In this document: in pieces, positions 22,471 to 34,300 of the stretch | Layout: every line of letters begins with the position of its first letter | How positions within the stretch are numbered: the stretch's first letter is position 1 | Source: Nocardioides ochotonae | GTDB taxonomy: Bacteria; Actinomycetota; Actinomycetes; Propionibacteriales; Nocardioidaceae | NCBI RefSeq assembly: GCF_011420305.2 | Contig: NZ_CP061769.1 | Location: forward strand, 3,831,001-3,895,000 | Reading direction: 5' to 3' | Length of the DNA stretch: 64,000 nucleotides | Notes under the pieces: generated by a model | Told to the model about the DNA's origin: nothing | The model's input: only the letters and a program-made list of their open reading frames with translations | Databases searched by the model: none | Made by a program: the position numbers and the translations under genes

Positions 22471-23377
22471 CGGGTCCTCCTTCCGTGCCGACGCTCACCG
22501 TGAACACCGCGGTGCGCACGACGCCGGCGTGCTTGAAGTCCAGGAAGAGGCGGTAGCGGCCCGCGCTCGGGAAGGTCGTGTCGAACGTGATGCCCGACCC
22601 GGCGTCCTCGACGTCGACCGGGTGCGCGTGCAGGTAGCCGAGGTCGCCCTCGCGCAGCACCACCAGGTGCCCGTGCGCGCCGAGGTAGGGCTGGAGGTCG
22701 CGCACGCCCTCGCCGTCGCGGGAGACCGTGAGGGTCACCGGGGCCTCGCGACCGACCGGCAGCGCGCCGTCCAGGGTCACCTCGTAGCCGTCGACGCGGT
22801 CGCTGCGTGCGTCGGCGCCGAGCGGCGTGGGGTCGTAGTCGCCGCCGACCAGCAGGTCGGCGCCGAGGACCAGCGGTCCGCCGCCGGTCGGGGTGAAGTC
22901 GGCGAGCACCCGCCAGGCGCCGGTGGTCAGGTCCACCGGGACCGTCCAGGTGCCGTCCGCACGCAGCCGCGGGTGGACGTGCTGGAAGCCGGTCAGGTCG
23001 CGGCGCAGCACGATCAGGTGCAGGTCGCGCTCGTGCGCCTCGTCGTACGCCGTCACCGGCGCGCCGTCGGCGTCGGCCACCGTGAAGGCCAACTGCTGGC
23101 GACCGGGCGTGGTGACCGGGTCGGCGAGCACCAGGGTGTGCCCGTCGGCGCTCACCGCAAGCCCGGCGACCGCGGCCGCTGCGCCCGCGGGGTCGCCGCT
23201 CCCGTGCTCGTCCCCATGGTCAGCGGCTCCGGCCTCGTCCTCGGCGTGCCCGTGCCCGGCCGACTCGGCGGGCTCGGTGTCCTCCCAGGGGCCGACCGCA
23301 CGGCCGACGCCGAGCGCGAGCCCGAAGACGACCGCGAGCACGGCGACGAAGGCGCCGATGCGGACCGGGGTGCTCAT
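22433..23377 (-). CDS. His-rich exported protein of the copper operon
   Basis: 314 residues. Start [23 protein letters not shown] is a signal or anchor helix (first 20 or so residues). Next is a His/Asp/Glu-rich stretch ([17 protein letters not shown]) and the tail ends SHDDSGHGH. The centre consists of two beta-sandwich-like halves with conserved [17 protein letters not shown] and [17 protein letters not shown], a duplicated motif with paired His. This looks like an external copper-binding protein serving CopA. It overlaps copZ by four bases (ATGA) and copA by 38, so it is an integral operon member. No standard gene name is known to me. Confidence 0.8.
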   Translation of the reverse strand: MSTPVRIGAFVAVLAVVFGLALGVGRAVGPWEDTEPAESAGHGHAEDEAGAADHGDEHGSGDPAGAAAAVAGLAVSADGHTLVLADPVTTPGRQQLAFTVADADGAPVTAYDEAHERDLHLIVLRRDLTGFQHVHPRLRADGTWTVPVDLTTGAWRVLADFTPTGGGPLVLGADLLVGGDYDPTPLGADARSDRVDGYEVTLDGALPVGREAPVTLTVSRDGEGVRDLQPYLGAHGHLVVLREGDLGYLHAHPVDVEDAGSGITFDTTFPSAGRYRLFLDFKHAGVVRTAVFTVSVGTEGGPDGQSHDDSGHGH

Positions 23378-23580
23378 GTCAGCGCGTAGCCGGCTTCCTC
23401 GACCGCGGCCGCGACGGCGTCCCGGTCGAGCGGCGCGTCGCTGGTGACGACGACCTCACCGGTCTGGTGGTGGGCCTCGACGGCGGTGACGCCGGGGATC
23501 TCGGAGATCTCCTCACGCACCGACGCCTCACAGTGCCCGCAGGTCATGCCGGTGACGGTCCAGGTGGTGGTCTCGCTCAT
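23374..23580 (-). CDS. copZ: Copper chaperone (HMA domain)
   Basis: 68 residues, a complete single heavy-metal-associated domain. The metal motif is GMTCGHC (Cys14, Cys17), and the last strand ends EEAGYALT as in CopZ. It delivers Cu(I) to CopA in the cytoplasm. It lies 28 bases after csoR and overlaps the next gene by four bases. Confidence 0.92.
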   Translation of the reverse strand: MSETTTWTVTGMTCGHCEASVREEISEIPGVTAVEAHHQTGEVVVTSDAPLDRDAVAAAVEEAGYALT

Positions 23581-23608
23581 GTCGGGTGCTCCTCTGGGAA
23601 AGTGGGGT

Positions 23609-23908
23609 TCAGGACCGGACCAGGCGGCGGATGGCGTCGACGGCCTCGCCGACCTTCTCCCGGGCCTCGTCGTCGCCCTGGCGGGCGGCGTCGACGACGC
23701 AGTGGTTCAGGTGCTCCTCGAGCAGGCTCACCGAGACCGCCTGGAGCGCCTTCGTCATCGCCGCGACCTGGGTGAGGATGTCGATGCAGTACTGCTCCTC
23801 CTCGACCATGCGCTGCAGGCCGCGCGCCTGGCCCTCGATGCGGCGCAGGCGCTTGAGGTGGTCGTCCTTGTTCTGGATGTACCCGTGCTGGTGGGGTCCG
23901 TGGTCCAT
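23609..23908 (-). CDS. csoR: Copper-sensing repressor CsoR
   Basis: 99 residues, an all-helical CsoR/RcnR-family protein. The Cu(I) ligands Cys41, His66 and Cys70 (YCIDILTQ and EEHLNHC) are in the exact CsoR pattern. It represses its own operon until copper binds. First gene of csoR-copZ-(His-rich)-copA. The ATG has GGAGG about eight bases upstream, and a matching operator lies just upstream of that. Confidence 0.95.
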   Translation of the reverse strand: MDHGPHQHGYIQNKDDHLKRLRRIEGQARGLQRMVEEEQYCIDILTQVAAMTKALQAVSVSLLEEHLNHCVVDAARQGDDEAREKVGEAVDAIRRLVRS

Positions 23909-23916
23909 ACCTCCAA

Positions 23917-23935
23917 CATACCCCTATGGGGTATG
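23917..23935 (-). promoter_or_regulatory. CsoR operator
   Basis: CATACCCC-TAT-GGGGTATG, a palindrome with perfect 8-base arms. A G-rich/C-rich core flanked by TA is typical of CsoR sites. On the minus strand it overlaps TATGTT, the likely -10 of csoR, so binding would block the polymerase. Confidence 0.8.
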
Positions 23936-23967
23936 GGCGAGGCTCGCTCGCCGGTCGGCCCGGAAAC

Positions 23968-24010
23968 GGCCGCAGGCCCCCGCGCTCCGAGAGCGCGGGG
24001 GCCTGCGGCC
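23968..24010 (-). terminator. Strong terminator of the small acidic gene
   Basis: A perfect 20-bp stem (23968-23987 with 23991-24010) and a 3-base loop, 12 bases beyond the stop of the 65-residue gene. It also insulates the copper operon. Confidence 0.85.
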
Positions 24011-24022
24011 ACGATCGTGGGC

Positions 24023-24220
24023 TCAGTCCTCGTGGACCCCGAGGATCGTGTCGATCTGGTCCTCGCTCAGGTGGTCCTCGGACTCGCTGGCGGCGATGAT
24101 CAGGTTGGTGGTGAGCTCCACCTCGCCGAGCAGGTCAGAGTCCTCGAGCGTGACGTCGAACTGATCGCGCACGAGTCCCTCTCCTTCGGCGTTGTCGGGA
24201 TCGAGCGGGCCTTGCTCCAT
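24023..24220 (-). CDS. Small acidic protein of unknown function
   Basis: 65 residues, about a quarter Asp and Glu, with no Cys and no membrane segment. The middle (DLLGEVELTTNLIIAASE) and end (LSEDQIDTILGVHED) look helical. The ATG at 24220 has GGAG seven bases upstream, and a very strong terminator follows, so it is very likely a real single-gene unit. I do not recognise the family. Three tandem near-palindromes lie 100-146 bases upstream. Confidence 0.75.
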   Translation of the reverse strand: MEQGPLDPDNAEGEGLVRDQFDVTLEDSDLLGEVELTTNLIIAASESEDHLSEDQIDTILGVHED

Positions 24221-24318
24221 CCGCTGCTCCTTCCCCGCTTGGTGACGCCACCAAACCGGGCGCCGCCATTCTGCCGGGTTCTCACCAATTCTTGTCAGGG
24301 GCCTCCCCTGAAACGACC

Positions 24319-24366
24319 ACGGTCCGGAACCGTCACGGTCCGGAACCGTCACGGTCCGGAACGGAC
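24319..24366. repeat. Three tandem 16-bp near-palindromic units
   Basis: Units at 24319, 24335 and 24351. The first two are identical (ACGGTCCGGAACCGTC); the third ends differently. Each is nearly its own reverse complement (ACGGT, TCCGGA-like core, ACCGT). They lie between the end of the cold-shock gene and the small acidic gene, in a fitting place for cooperative binding of a regulator of the latter. Confidence 0.75.
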
Positions 24367-24367
24367 A

Positions 24368-24399
24368 CGAGGCCCCACCCCGTGAGGGATGGAGCCTCG
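24368..24399 (-). terminator. Terminator of the cold-shock gene
   Basis: Arms 24368-24381 and 24386-24399 pair along 14 bp in the minus-strand RNA, two of them G-U pairs, with a 4-base loop, 38 bases after the cold-shock stop codon. Confidence 0.65.
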
Positions 24400-24436
24400 T
24401 GCGCAAAGCCCTGTCGAGACAGGTGCCGACCAGAGG

Positions 24437-24640
24437 TCAGACCGCGCGGACGTTCTCCGCCTGCGGACCCTTCGGACCCTGGGTGACGTCGAACTCGACC
24501 TTCTGGTTCTCGTCGAGGGACTTGTAGCCCTGGGTCTGGATGGCCGAGTAGTGCACGAAGACGTCGTCGCCGCCGTCCTCCTGCGCGATGAAGCCGAAGC
24601 CCTTCTCGGCGTTGAACCACTTCACAGTGCCTTGAGCCAT
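24437..24640 (-). CDS. cspA: Cold-shock protein (CspA family)
   Basis: 67 residues. The RNA-binding motifs KGFGFIAQ (RNP1) and DVFVHYSAI (RNP2) are intact, as is the usual opening [14 protein letters not shown]. It is an OB-fold single-strand nucleic-acid binder, an RNA chaperone. AAGGAG lies ten bases before the ATG. A long leader precedes it (see next entry). It stands alone, with its own terminator. Confidence 0.95.
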   Translation of the reverse strand: MAQGTVKWFNAEKGFGFIAQEDGGDDVFVHYSAIQTQGYKSLDENQKVEFDVTQGPKGPQAENVRAV

Positions 24641-24814
24641 GGTGCTGGTACTCCTTGTCAGAACGAGAAGCCGTCACTTCGACGACTCCGCAGCAGATGC
24701 GGGTGACACGTCGCTCCGACCCGTGGTGGACCACTAAGAAGAAACGCCGTTGGATCACAAACTCCGCGGGCGTCAGACCTGCTGGAACTTGCACCTGTTG
24801 CAAACAGAACACTA
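24641..24814 (-). promoter_or_regulatory. Long 5' leader and candidate promoter of cspA
   Basis: On the minus strand TAGTGT (24809-24814) with TTTGCT 16 bases further up could form a promoter starting near 24801. That gives a leader of about 160 bases, as is usual for temperature-responsive cold-shock mRNAs. The segment is richer in A and T than its neighbours. Confidence 0.45.
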
Positions 24815-24902
24815 CCAAGAGAAGTCGCAAAGCAAACCTCCACCCGGGGACCAGTTCTGAGCAGTTCGTGAACCCTGCGCCACGCCGGTGTGACGGGCGC
24901 GG

Positions 24903-28193
<3,291 letters not shown>

Positions 28194-28200
28194 GCAGGGA

Positions 28201-28206
28201 ATGCTG
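28201..28206 (-). promoter_or_regulatory. Candidate -10 box for the hybrid kinase gene
   Basis: CAGCAT on the minus strand, seven bases before the ATG at 28193. Confidence 0.4.
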
Positions 28207-28254
28207 CCGTATGGGGGAACCCTGGGGTTACCGTCTTGCCAGCACGACCCCCCG

Positions 28255-29049
28255 ATGGACACGACCGAAGGACTGCCAGTGCAGCGACACCAGCTCCTCG
28301 CCCGGCTCCACGAGCTCCTGCAGCCCCGCACGTACTTCGAGATCGGGGTCCGCAAGGGGCGCAGCCTCACCCTCTCGCGGGTCCCGAGCGTCGGGGTCGA
28401 CCCGTTCTTCCTGCTCACCCACGAGCTGCACTGCGACGTCCACCTCGTGCGCACGACGAGCGATGAGTTCTTCGCCCGCCGCCGCCCGTTCGCGCACTTC
28501 CCCGAGGAGGTCGTCGACCTGGCCTTCATCGACGGCATGCACCTGGCGGAGTTCGCGCTGCGCGACCTGATCAACACCGAGCGCCACTGCCACCCCGCCA
28601 GCGTGATCGTCATCGACGACATGCTGCCGCGCAGCGTGGTCGAGGCCGGCCGTGGCCGGGTCGGCAGCGCCGACGGTGGCGCCTGGGCCGGGGACGTCTT
28701 CAAGATCGTCGACGTGCTCCGCGAGCACCGCCCGGACCTCGTGGTCGTCGAGCTGGACACCAAGCCGACCGGCACCGTGGTGGTCCTGCTGCCCGATCCG
28801 ACCGACACGTCGCTGGCCGCGGCCTACGAGGACGTGGTCGGCGACCTGGTCGTGCCCGACCCGCAGGAGGTGCCCGAGCGGGTGCTCACCCGCGCCGGTG
28901 CGATGGACCCCGCGGACTTCCTCGCGGCACCGATCTGGCCGCAGCTGCGCGCCGCCCGACGACACGGCACCGACGAGGCCCGACGACGGGTGCGCGAGGC
29001 GTACGCCGCGGCCGGTCTCCTCACGAACACTGCGGCGGTGGCCCGATGA
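28255..29049 (+). CDS. Class I SAM-dependent methyltransferase-like protein
   Basis: 264 residues. TYFEIGVRKGRSL is the glycine-poor version of motif I in this branch, VGVDPFF is motif II, and VVDLAFIDGMHLAEFALRDL followed by VIVIDDMLP is the usual acidic and His-rich motif of the Methyltransf_24 type. Such proteins are common in cell-surface glycan clusters, where they may methylate sugars; the substrate cannot be read here. Its stop overlaps the next ATG by four bases (ATGA), and that gene in turn overlaps a GT61 glycosyltransferase, so the three act together. Confidence 0.8.
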   Translation: MDTTEGLPVQRHQLLARLHELLQPRTYFEIGVRKGRSLTLSRVPSVGVDPFFLLTHELHCDVHLVRTTSDEFFARRRPFAHFPEEVVDLAFIDGMHLAEFALRDLINTERHCHPASVIVIDDMLPRSVVEAGRGRVGSADGGAWAGDVFKIVDVLREHRPDLVVVELDTKPTGTVVVLLPDPTDTSLAAAYEDVVGDLVVPDPQEVPERVLTRAGAMDPADFLAAPIWPQLRAARRHGTDEARRRVREAYAAAGLLTNTAAVAR

Positions 29050-29561
29050 GCGCCCGCGGAGCCCTCGAGGTCGACGAGCTCACCAGCTGGGCGCGTCGCC
29101 GCGACGGCGGCATCGACGTCTCCGTGCGGCTGCCCGGCACCGCCCTGCCGCCGGGACCGGTCCAGGTGCGCCTGGTCGCCGGTGACGCGCGGCGACGCTG
29201 CGAGGGCACCGCCCGCGCCGACGGCGAGGCCACCGTGCTCGACTTCCGCGTCGAGGAGCTGCGGCTGGGGCCCCGGGCCTGGCAGATCGCGGTGCGCAGC
29301 GGCGAGCAGGACGCCTTCCAGCGGGTGCGTGCCCGGCTGCTCGCGGTCGCCCAGCAGCCGGTCGCGCTGCTGCCCGGTCCCGCCCCGACGACGGTGCACG
29401 CCCCGCCGGCGCCCCGGGCCCGGCAGACCCGCCTGCACCGCGTCGCCGCGACCCTTCCGCCGCCGGTGCGCAGCCGGCTGCGGCGGGTGCGGGACAAGGC
29501 CCGCGAGGGCGTCCGGGCCGCCCAGGGCCTGCGGGATCGGTCGACCGGCGGGTCACGGTGA
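29046..29561 (+). CDS. Unknown protein between methyltransferase and GT61
   Basis: 171 residues. The first 100 look like a beta-sandwich (alternating hydrophobics: IDVSVRLPG, VQVRLVAGDARRR, AWQIAVRSGEQ). The last 70 are rich in Pro, Arg and Ala and strongly basic (RSRLRRVRDKAREGVRAAQG). There is no signal peptide or Cys pair. It overlaps both neighbours by four bases, so its product is made in step with theirs. Possibly a partner or polysaccharide-binding adaptor of the GT61 enzyme; this is inference from context. Confidence 0.7.
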   Translation: MSARGALEVDELTSWARRRDGGIDVSVRLPGTALPPGPVQVRLVAGDARRRCEGTARADGEATVLDFRVEELRLGPRAWQIAVRSGEQDAFQRVRARLLAVAQQPVALLPGPAPTTVHAPPAPRARQTRLHRVAATLPPPVRSRLRRVRDKAREGVRAAQGLRDRSTGGSR

Positions 29562-31273
29562 ACGCCTTCTCCTTCTGGAAGGCCGACGGCGCCCGGACCA
29601 CCGACGCCGGCGGTGATCCGCTGCTCGAGCCGCTTCGCGCGCTGCTGCCCTCCGAGGTACGCCGCGGCTCGGTGGTGATCACCGACGCCGCGCGCGCCGA
29701 GCGCGCCGAGCACTGGCGGGTCCACCTCGACGCGGACCGCGGCGGCGCGCGGGTCATCGAGGTCGACGCCGACACCACGCCGGTGTCGCTCAACGAGGAG
29801 CTGGTCGCCCACGGCTCCTGCGACGTGCTCGCCATGGTGCTCACCCCGGCGAGCGTCGTGCAGGTCTTCGGCAGCCACCGCCAGCTGGTGCGCCAGACCT
29901 TCGCCCACGTGCGCCCGAACGGCACGTTCCTGCTCGACGTGGCCGACGACCGGGCCGGCCACGGTCGCGAGGCCAGGCTCGAGCGGATGCTGCGCTCGGT
30001 GCAGGAGTCGATGGACGACACCAGCCCGGCGGACGAGGAGACGACCGGGGTGCTGACCGTCGCCCGCGCCGCCAAGGAGCTGCGCGACCTCGGCGACGTC
30101 ATCGCGATCGCCAAGCGCGGCAAGCACGCCTATGCCGTGGGTGAGGGGGTGCCGCACTCGCTGCTCACCGCTCGCGAGCCGGAGACCTCGGTGACGGTGC
30201 TGGCCACCCGGCCCGGCGGCGTGCTCGACGTGCGCATGCACGAGACGTCGTACGGACCGAGCCTCGCGGACCCCTGGCCCGACGCCCTGCCCTACCCGCC
30301 GCTGGAGCTGCGCCGCTACGAGGGGCCGCTGCTCAGCCTGGGCGGGATGCGCCTGGTCAGCGGCACGACCGTCCTGCCGGAGTCGTTCCGCTGGCCCCAC
30401 CACCGACCGCTCTCCCACCCGCACCTGCGTGCGGTCGCCCCCGGCTTCCTGCGGGTGCCGCGGCGAGCGCACGCCACGACCCTCGAGGGCGAGCACTACT
30501 TCCTCGACTGCGTCTTCGACGGACACTTCGGCCACCTCACCACCGAGGTCGTGTGCCGGTTCTGGGGCTGGGACGACGCCAAGCGCCAGCACCCCGACCT
30601 CAAGGCGCTGGTGCACGTGCGGCCCGGGCACGGGCGCGGCAAGCTGGAGCGGATGCTGCTGACGGCGTACGGCGTCGCGCCCGAGGACATCGTGGTCGTC
30701 GACCACCCGGTGCGCCTGCGCAGCGTCGTGGGCGCCTCCCCGATGTGGCACAACCAGGACCCGCACCACGCCCATCCCGACATCGTCGAGACCTGGCACC
30801 GGCTGACCGCCGGGCTGCTCGGCGACTCCTCGCCGGCCACGCACGAGCGGATCTTCGTCTCCCGCGGGCCGGGTCTGGCCTCGCGCCGCCCGTGCCGCAA
30901 CCAGGCCGAGGTGGAGCGGTTCTTCGCCGACCGCGGCTTCCACGTCTTCTACCCCGAGGACCTGCCGATGGACGAGCAGGTCGCCCTGTTCGCGGGCGCC
31001 CGGGTGGTCGCGGGCTTCGGCGGCTCGGCGATGTTCAACCTGATGCACTGCCAGCACCTCGAGGCGACCATCGTGATCAGCCACCACGGCTACGTCGCCC
31101 GCAACGAGCACCTCTTCACCTCGCTGCTCGACGCCGACATCCACTACTTCTGGCAGGCCTCGGAGGTCGCGCCGCCCGAGCAGGGACGCACCCGGGCGTC
31201 GGACCGGTCGGGCTTCAGCTTCGACTTCGCCGGCCAGGGCGCCGACCTGGAGCGGGTGCTGGCGGGCTACTGA
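29558..31273 (+). CDS. GT61-family glycosyltransferase with N-terminal extra domain
   Basis: 571 residues. The C-terminal 330 residues fit the GT61 (DUF563) family: LEGEHYFLDCVFDGHFGHLTTE, then RIFVSRGPGLASRRPCRNQ and FADRGFHVFYPEDLPMDEQ, then VAGFGGSAMFNLMHC. The first 230 residues hold a Rossmann-like region (RGSVVITDA, DVLAMVLTP, HVRPNGTFLLDVADD) resembling a methyltransferase fold without a clear SAM loop. GT61 proteins are usually shorter, so this is a fusion. It should add a sugar to a surface glycan. GTG start overlaps the previous stop (GTGA). Confidence 0.82.
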   Translation: MNAFSFWKADGARTTDAGGDPLLEPLRALLPSEVRRGSVVITDAARAERAEHWRVHLDADRGGARVIEVDADTTPVSLNEELVAHGSCDVLAMVLTPASVVQVFGSHRQLVRQTFAHVRPNGTFLLDVADDRAGHGREARLERMLRSVQESMDDTSPADEETTGVLTVARAAKELRDLGDVIAIAKRGKHAYAVGEGVPHSLLTAREPETSVTVLATRPGGVLDVRMHETSYGPSLADPWPDALPYPPLELRRYEGPLLSLGGMRLVSGTTVLPESFRWPHHRPLSHPHLRAVAPGFLRVPRRAHATTLEGEHYFLDCVFDGHFGHLTTEVVCRFWGWDDAKRQHPDLKALVHVRPGHGRGKLERMLLTAYGVAPEDIVVVDHPVRLRSVVGASPMWHNQDPHHAHPDIVETWHRLTAGLLGDSSPATHERIFVSRGPGLASRRPCRNQAEVERFFADRGFHVFYPEDLPMDEQVALFAGARVVAGFGGSAMFNLMHCQHLEATIVISHHGYVARNEHLFTSLLDADIHYFWQASEVAPPEQGRTRASDRSGFSFDFAGQGADLERVLAGY

Positions 31274-31302
31274 GCCCCTGCCGCACCGACGTAGCGACAC
31301 AC

Positions 31303-31343
31303 CGACACCGGCCGCCCCGCACTCCGCGGGTCGGCCGGTGTCG
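31303..31343. terminator. Bidirectional terminator between GT61 and M14 genes
   Basis: A 12-bp perfect stem (31303-31314 with 31332-31343) around a 17-base loop that can itself pair. It is placed between two converging genes. Confidence 0.75.
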
Positions 31344-31361
31344 TGCGTGCGGGGTGACTCC

Positions 31362-34300
31362 TCAGCGCAGCCCCACCGACCCGAAGGCCCGGCGCAGGAG
31401 CGCGGACTGCTCGGCGGCGGAGGCGACCTGCTCCACCCCGAACCCGAGGAGCACGGTGTCGCGGGTGCGCACCGCCGGGGAGTACAGCGACTGCGACCGG
31501 GTGAACTGCCCGGTGCCGGGCGAGCTGCCGGGCGGCACGTCGGCGAACGCCCACGGGCCGAGCCCGGTCTCGAAGCCCTCGCTGTCCACGACCTGACCAC
31601 CGACGCTCAGCCGGGTGTCGTCGATGAACAGCCCGGTGCCGCCGGTCCCCGGATCGGTGACGTAGGAGATCGACACCTCGACCTGCGAGCCGGCGTACGC
31701 CGAGAGGTCGAACGACGCCTCCTGCCATCCGTCGCCGCCATCGGCTGCGGAGTCCCCGGTCATCGAGTTCCACTCCCCGGTGGTGCCGGTCGGGGTGCAG
31801 GGGTCGCCGGGGGTCAGGTAGTGCAGCAGGAACGGGTGCGTCTCGAGCAGGAAGCCGGCCTCGCACTCCGTGGGCACGGTGGTGCTGGTGAGACCTCCCG
31901 TCTCCGGCAGCGTCGTCCAGTCGTCCTGGCCGACGGTGCGGGCCTCGACGATCGCGTGGTCGTAGCCCTCCTCGAGGTCGAAGGACAGCCGGGCCTGCAG
32001 CGTGGGCGCGTCACCCGCGGCCACCCCGGACAGGTCGACCTGGCGGGTCAGGCGCATGTAGGAGTCGTCGGAGTGCAGCCCGCCGACGTACCACTCGCCC
32101 TCGACCGGGTCGAGCCGGCCGGGAGGCGTGCCGGTGTAGCGCCCGGCCGTGGTGCTCGCGAACTGCGGGAAGTCCTCCACCGGCAGCACCGCGCTGGTGG
32201 CGGTGAAGACGCCCGCCTCATCGAGCGGGTTCGCCTCGAGCGCGGGGCCACCGAACGTCGCGGCGACACCCTCGAGCGGCCCGGCCCCGGCGAACCCGGA
32301 GGGGTTCTCGGTGGTGGTCCGGGTGTAGCGCCCGAGGTAGTACTGCGCGAAGTCGTCGGCCAGCAGCAGGCAGTCGCCGCGCGGGTCGTCGACCACCTCG
32401 CAGGGCGCGGACGGGTCGCCGTTCAACCCGTAGTAGATGCCGCCCAGTGCGTCACCGATCGACCCGTAGTAGGTGGCGGTCTCCCCGGTGTGGACGAGCT
32501 TGCCGCCCTCGTTGAGGAAGTCGCGCACCGCGAGGGTGAGGTACTGCTCGCGCTCGGCGACCGAGGCGTCGGGCAGGTCGCCGAAGTAGGTCTCGGTGAT
32601 CTCGTCCTCGGGGTCCTGGGTGAGCCGGTTGTCGCCCTGGTACCAGACCGCCCCGCGGAAGTGGCTCAGCACGCCGAGGTGGTGCGGCACCCCCTGGCGC
32701 GAGACGTCCCAGACCGAGGCGCCGATCCCCGCGCGGCGCAGGGCCCGGACGTAGGTCTCGGCGTACTTCGGCTCGGTCAGCGGCGGGTCGTACGTCGGGT
32801 TCACGCCGTCGTAGTCCTCACCGGCGATCACGACCACCTTGTTGCGGGTGTCCTGGGCCAGGCGGTAGGTGAAGGACCGGCTGGTCGTCCGCTTGCCGGT
32901 GGTCTTGCTGCCGCCCTTGCCGCGCTTGGCGCCGGCCTTGCCGGGCCGGGTGGCCTCGAACCAGACCCGCACCCGGTCGCCGGGGCGGGCGCCGCGGACC
33001 TGGCCGCGGAACTCGCCGTAGTAGGTGGTGCCCTCGTCGCCGTAGCGCTCACCACCGCGCCACAGCCGGGTGCCGGTGGTCTGCGGGCGGCGTCCGTTGA
33101 TCGAGTAGCGCAGCACCAGGCCGCGCAGCTCGCGCCGGGCGAGCACCGCCACGGTCTGCGGGTCGCCGTAGGAGACCTCGAAGCTGTCGATCTCGAAGTC
33201 GGGGGCGCGCCGGCCGACCGGCGAGACCGGGTGGTCGGGATCGTCCGCGGAGTCGGCGACCGCCAGGGCGAAGGGCAGGTTCTTCTCGAACTCCGCCTGC
33301 ACGAGCGGCTCGGAGTCGGGGAAGTTGAACACGCTCTGGCAGTCGGCGGCCTCGAAGGCGTCGTCGGGGTCGGCGTCGCTCGCGGTCTGGCACGTCGACA
33401 TCTCGGGGGTGTAGGCGAGGGTGCCGTAGGTGTTGTGCGCGTGCTCGGTGGTCTCGCCGTTGGTGGTGTAGAGCTCGGCGGACTGGTCGGGGTCGTAGCC
33501 GGGGATCGCGGGGTCCTCGTCGTCGCCGGCCTGGGCCTCGAAGATCAGGTCGTCGGGCGAGCGGGTCGCCACCTGCCAGCCGACGCCGTAGAGCAGCAGC
33601 TCGGCCGCGGAGTGGTAGTTCACCTGGAACTCGAAGCCGACGCGGCGCATCAGGCCGTCCAGCGCCCGGGTCTCCGGCTCGGAGGCCGGGGCGGTGCCGC
33701 GATAGGTCTGGCTGGCGTACGACGGCGAGGAGCCCTCGTTGTCGTAGCCCCACCGGGTCGGCCAGTTGCGGTTCAGGTCGACGCCGTCGATACCGGTGAT
33801 CTGGGCGTCGCCGTTGTTGTCGCGCAGGTTCTTGCGCCACAGCCGGTTGCCCTCGGTGAAGGTGTAGTCGTAGCCGTCGGGGTTGGCCACCGGCACGAAC
33901 CACAGCTCGGTGCCGCGCAGCAGCCGACGGATGTCGGGGTCGCTGGCGTAGCCGTCGACCACGTGGTGGAGCAGGCGCAGGTTCATCTCCGGGGTGATCC
34001 ACTCCCGGGCGTGCTGGGCGGCGGAGTAGAGCACCGCCGGGCGGGAGCCGTCGCGGACCTGGCGCGCGCCCCGGGTCACCTTGATCGCGTAGAGCGGCTG
34101 GCCCTGGATGGTGGTGCCGATGGTGACCAGCTTGGTCAGCGAGGGGTTCTCGCCGGCGACCTGGCGCAGCTCGTCGCGGATGCCGCCGGGCTCGCTGTAG
34201 GAGCGGAAGACCGACGGCTCGTCCGCCTGGGCCAGCAGGCTGGAGACCGGCTCGCCGTCGATGCGCTTCTCGGCGAGCGGGAGGCCCTGGGCGGCCAGCT

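Noticed and set aside
24319-24366. Three short repeats as a possible CRISPR remnant
   Set aside because: Units touch each other with no spacers.
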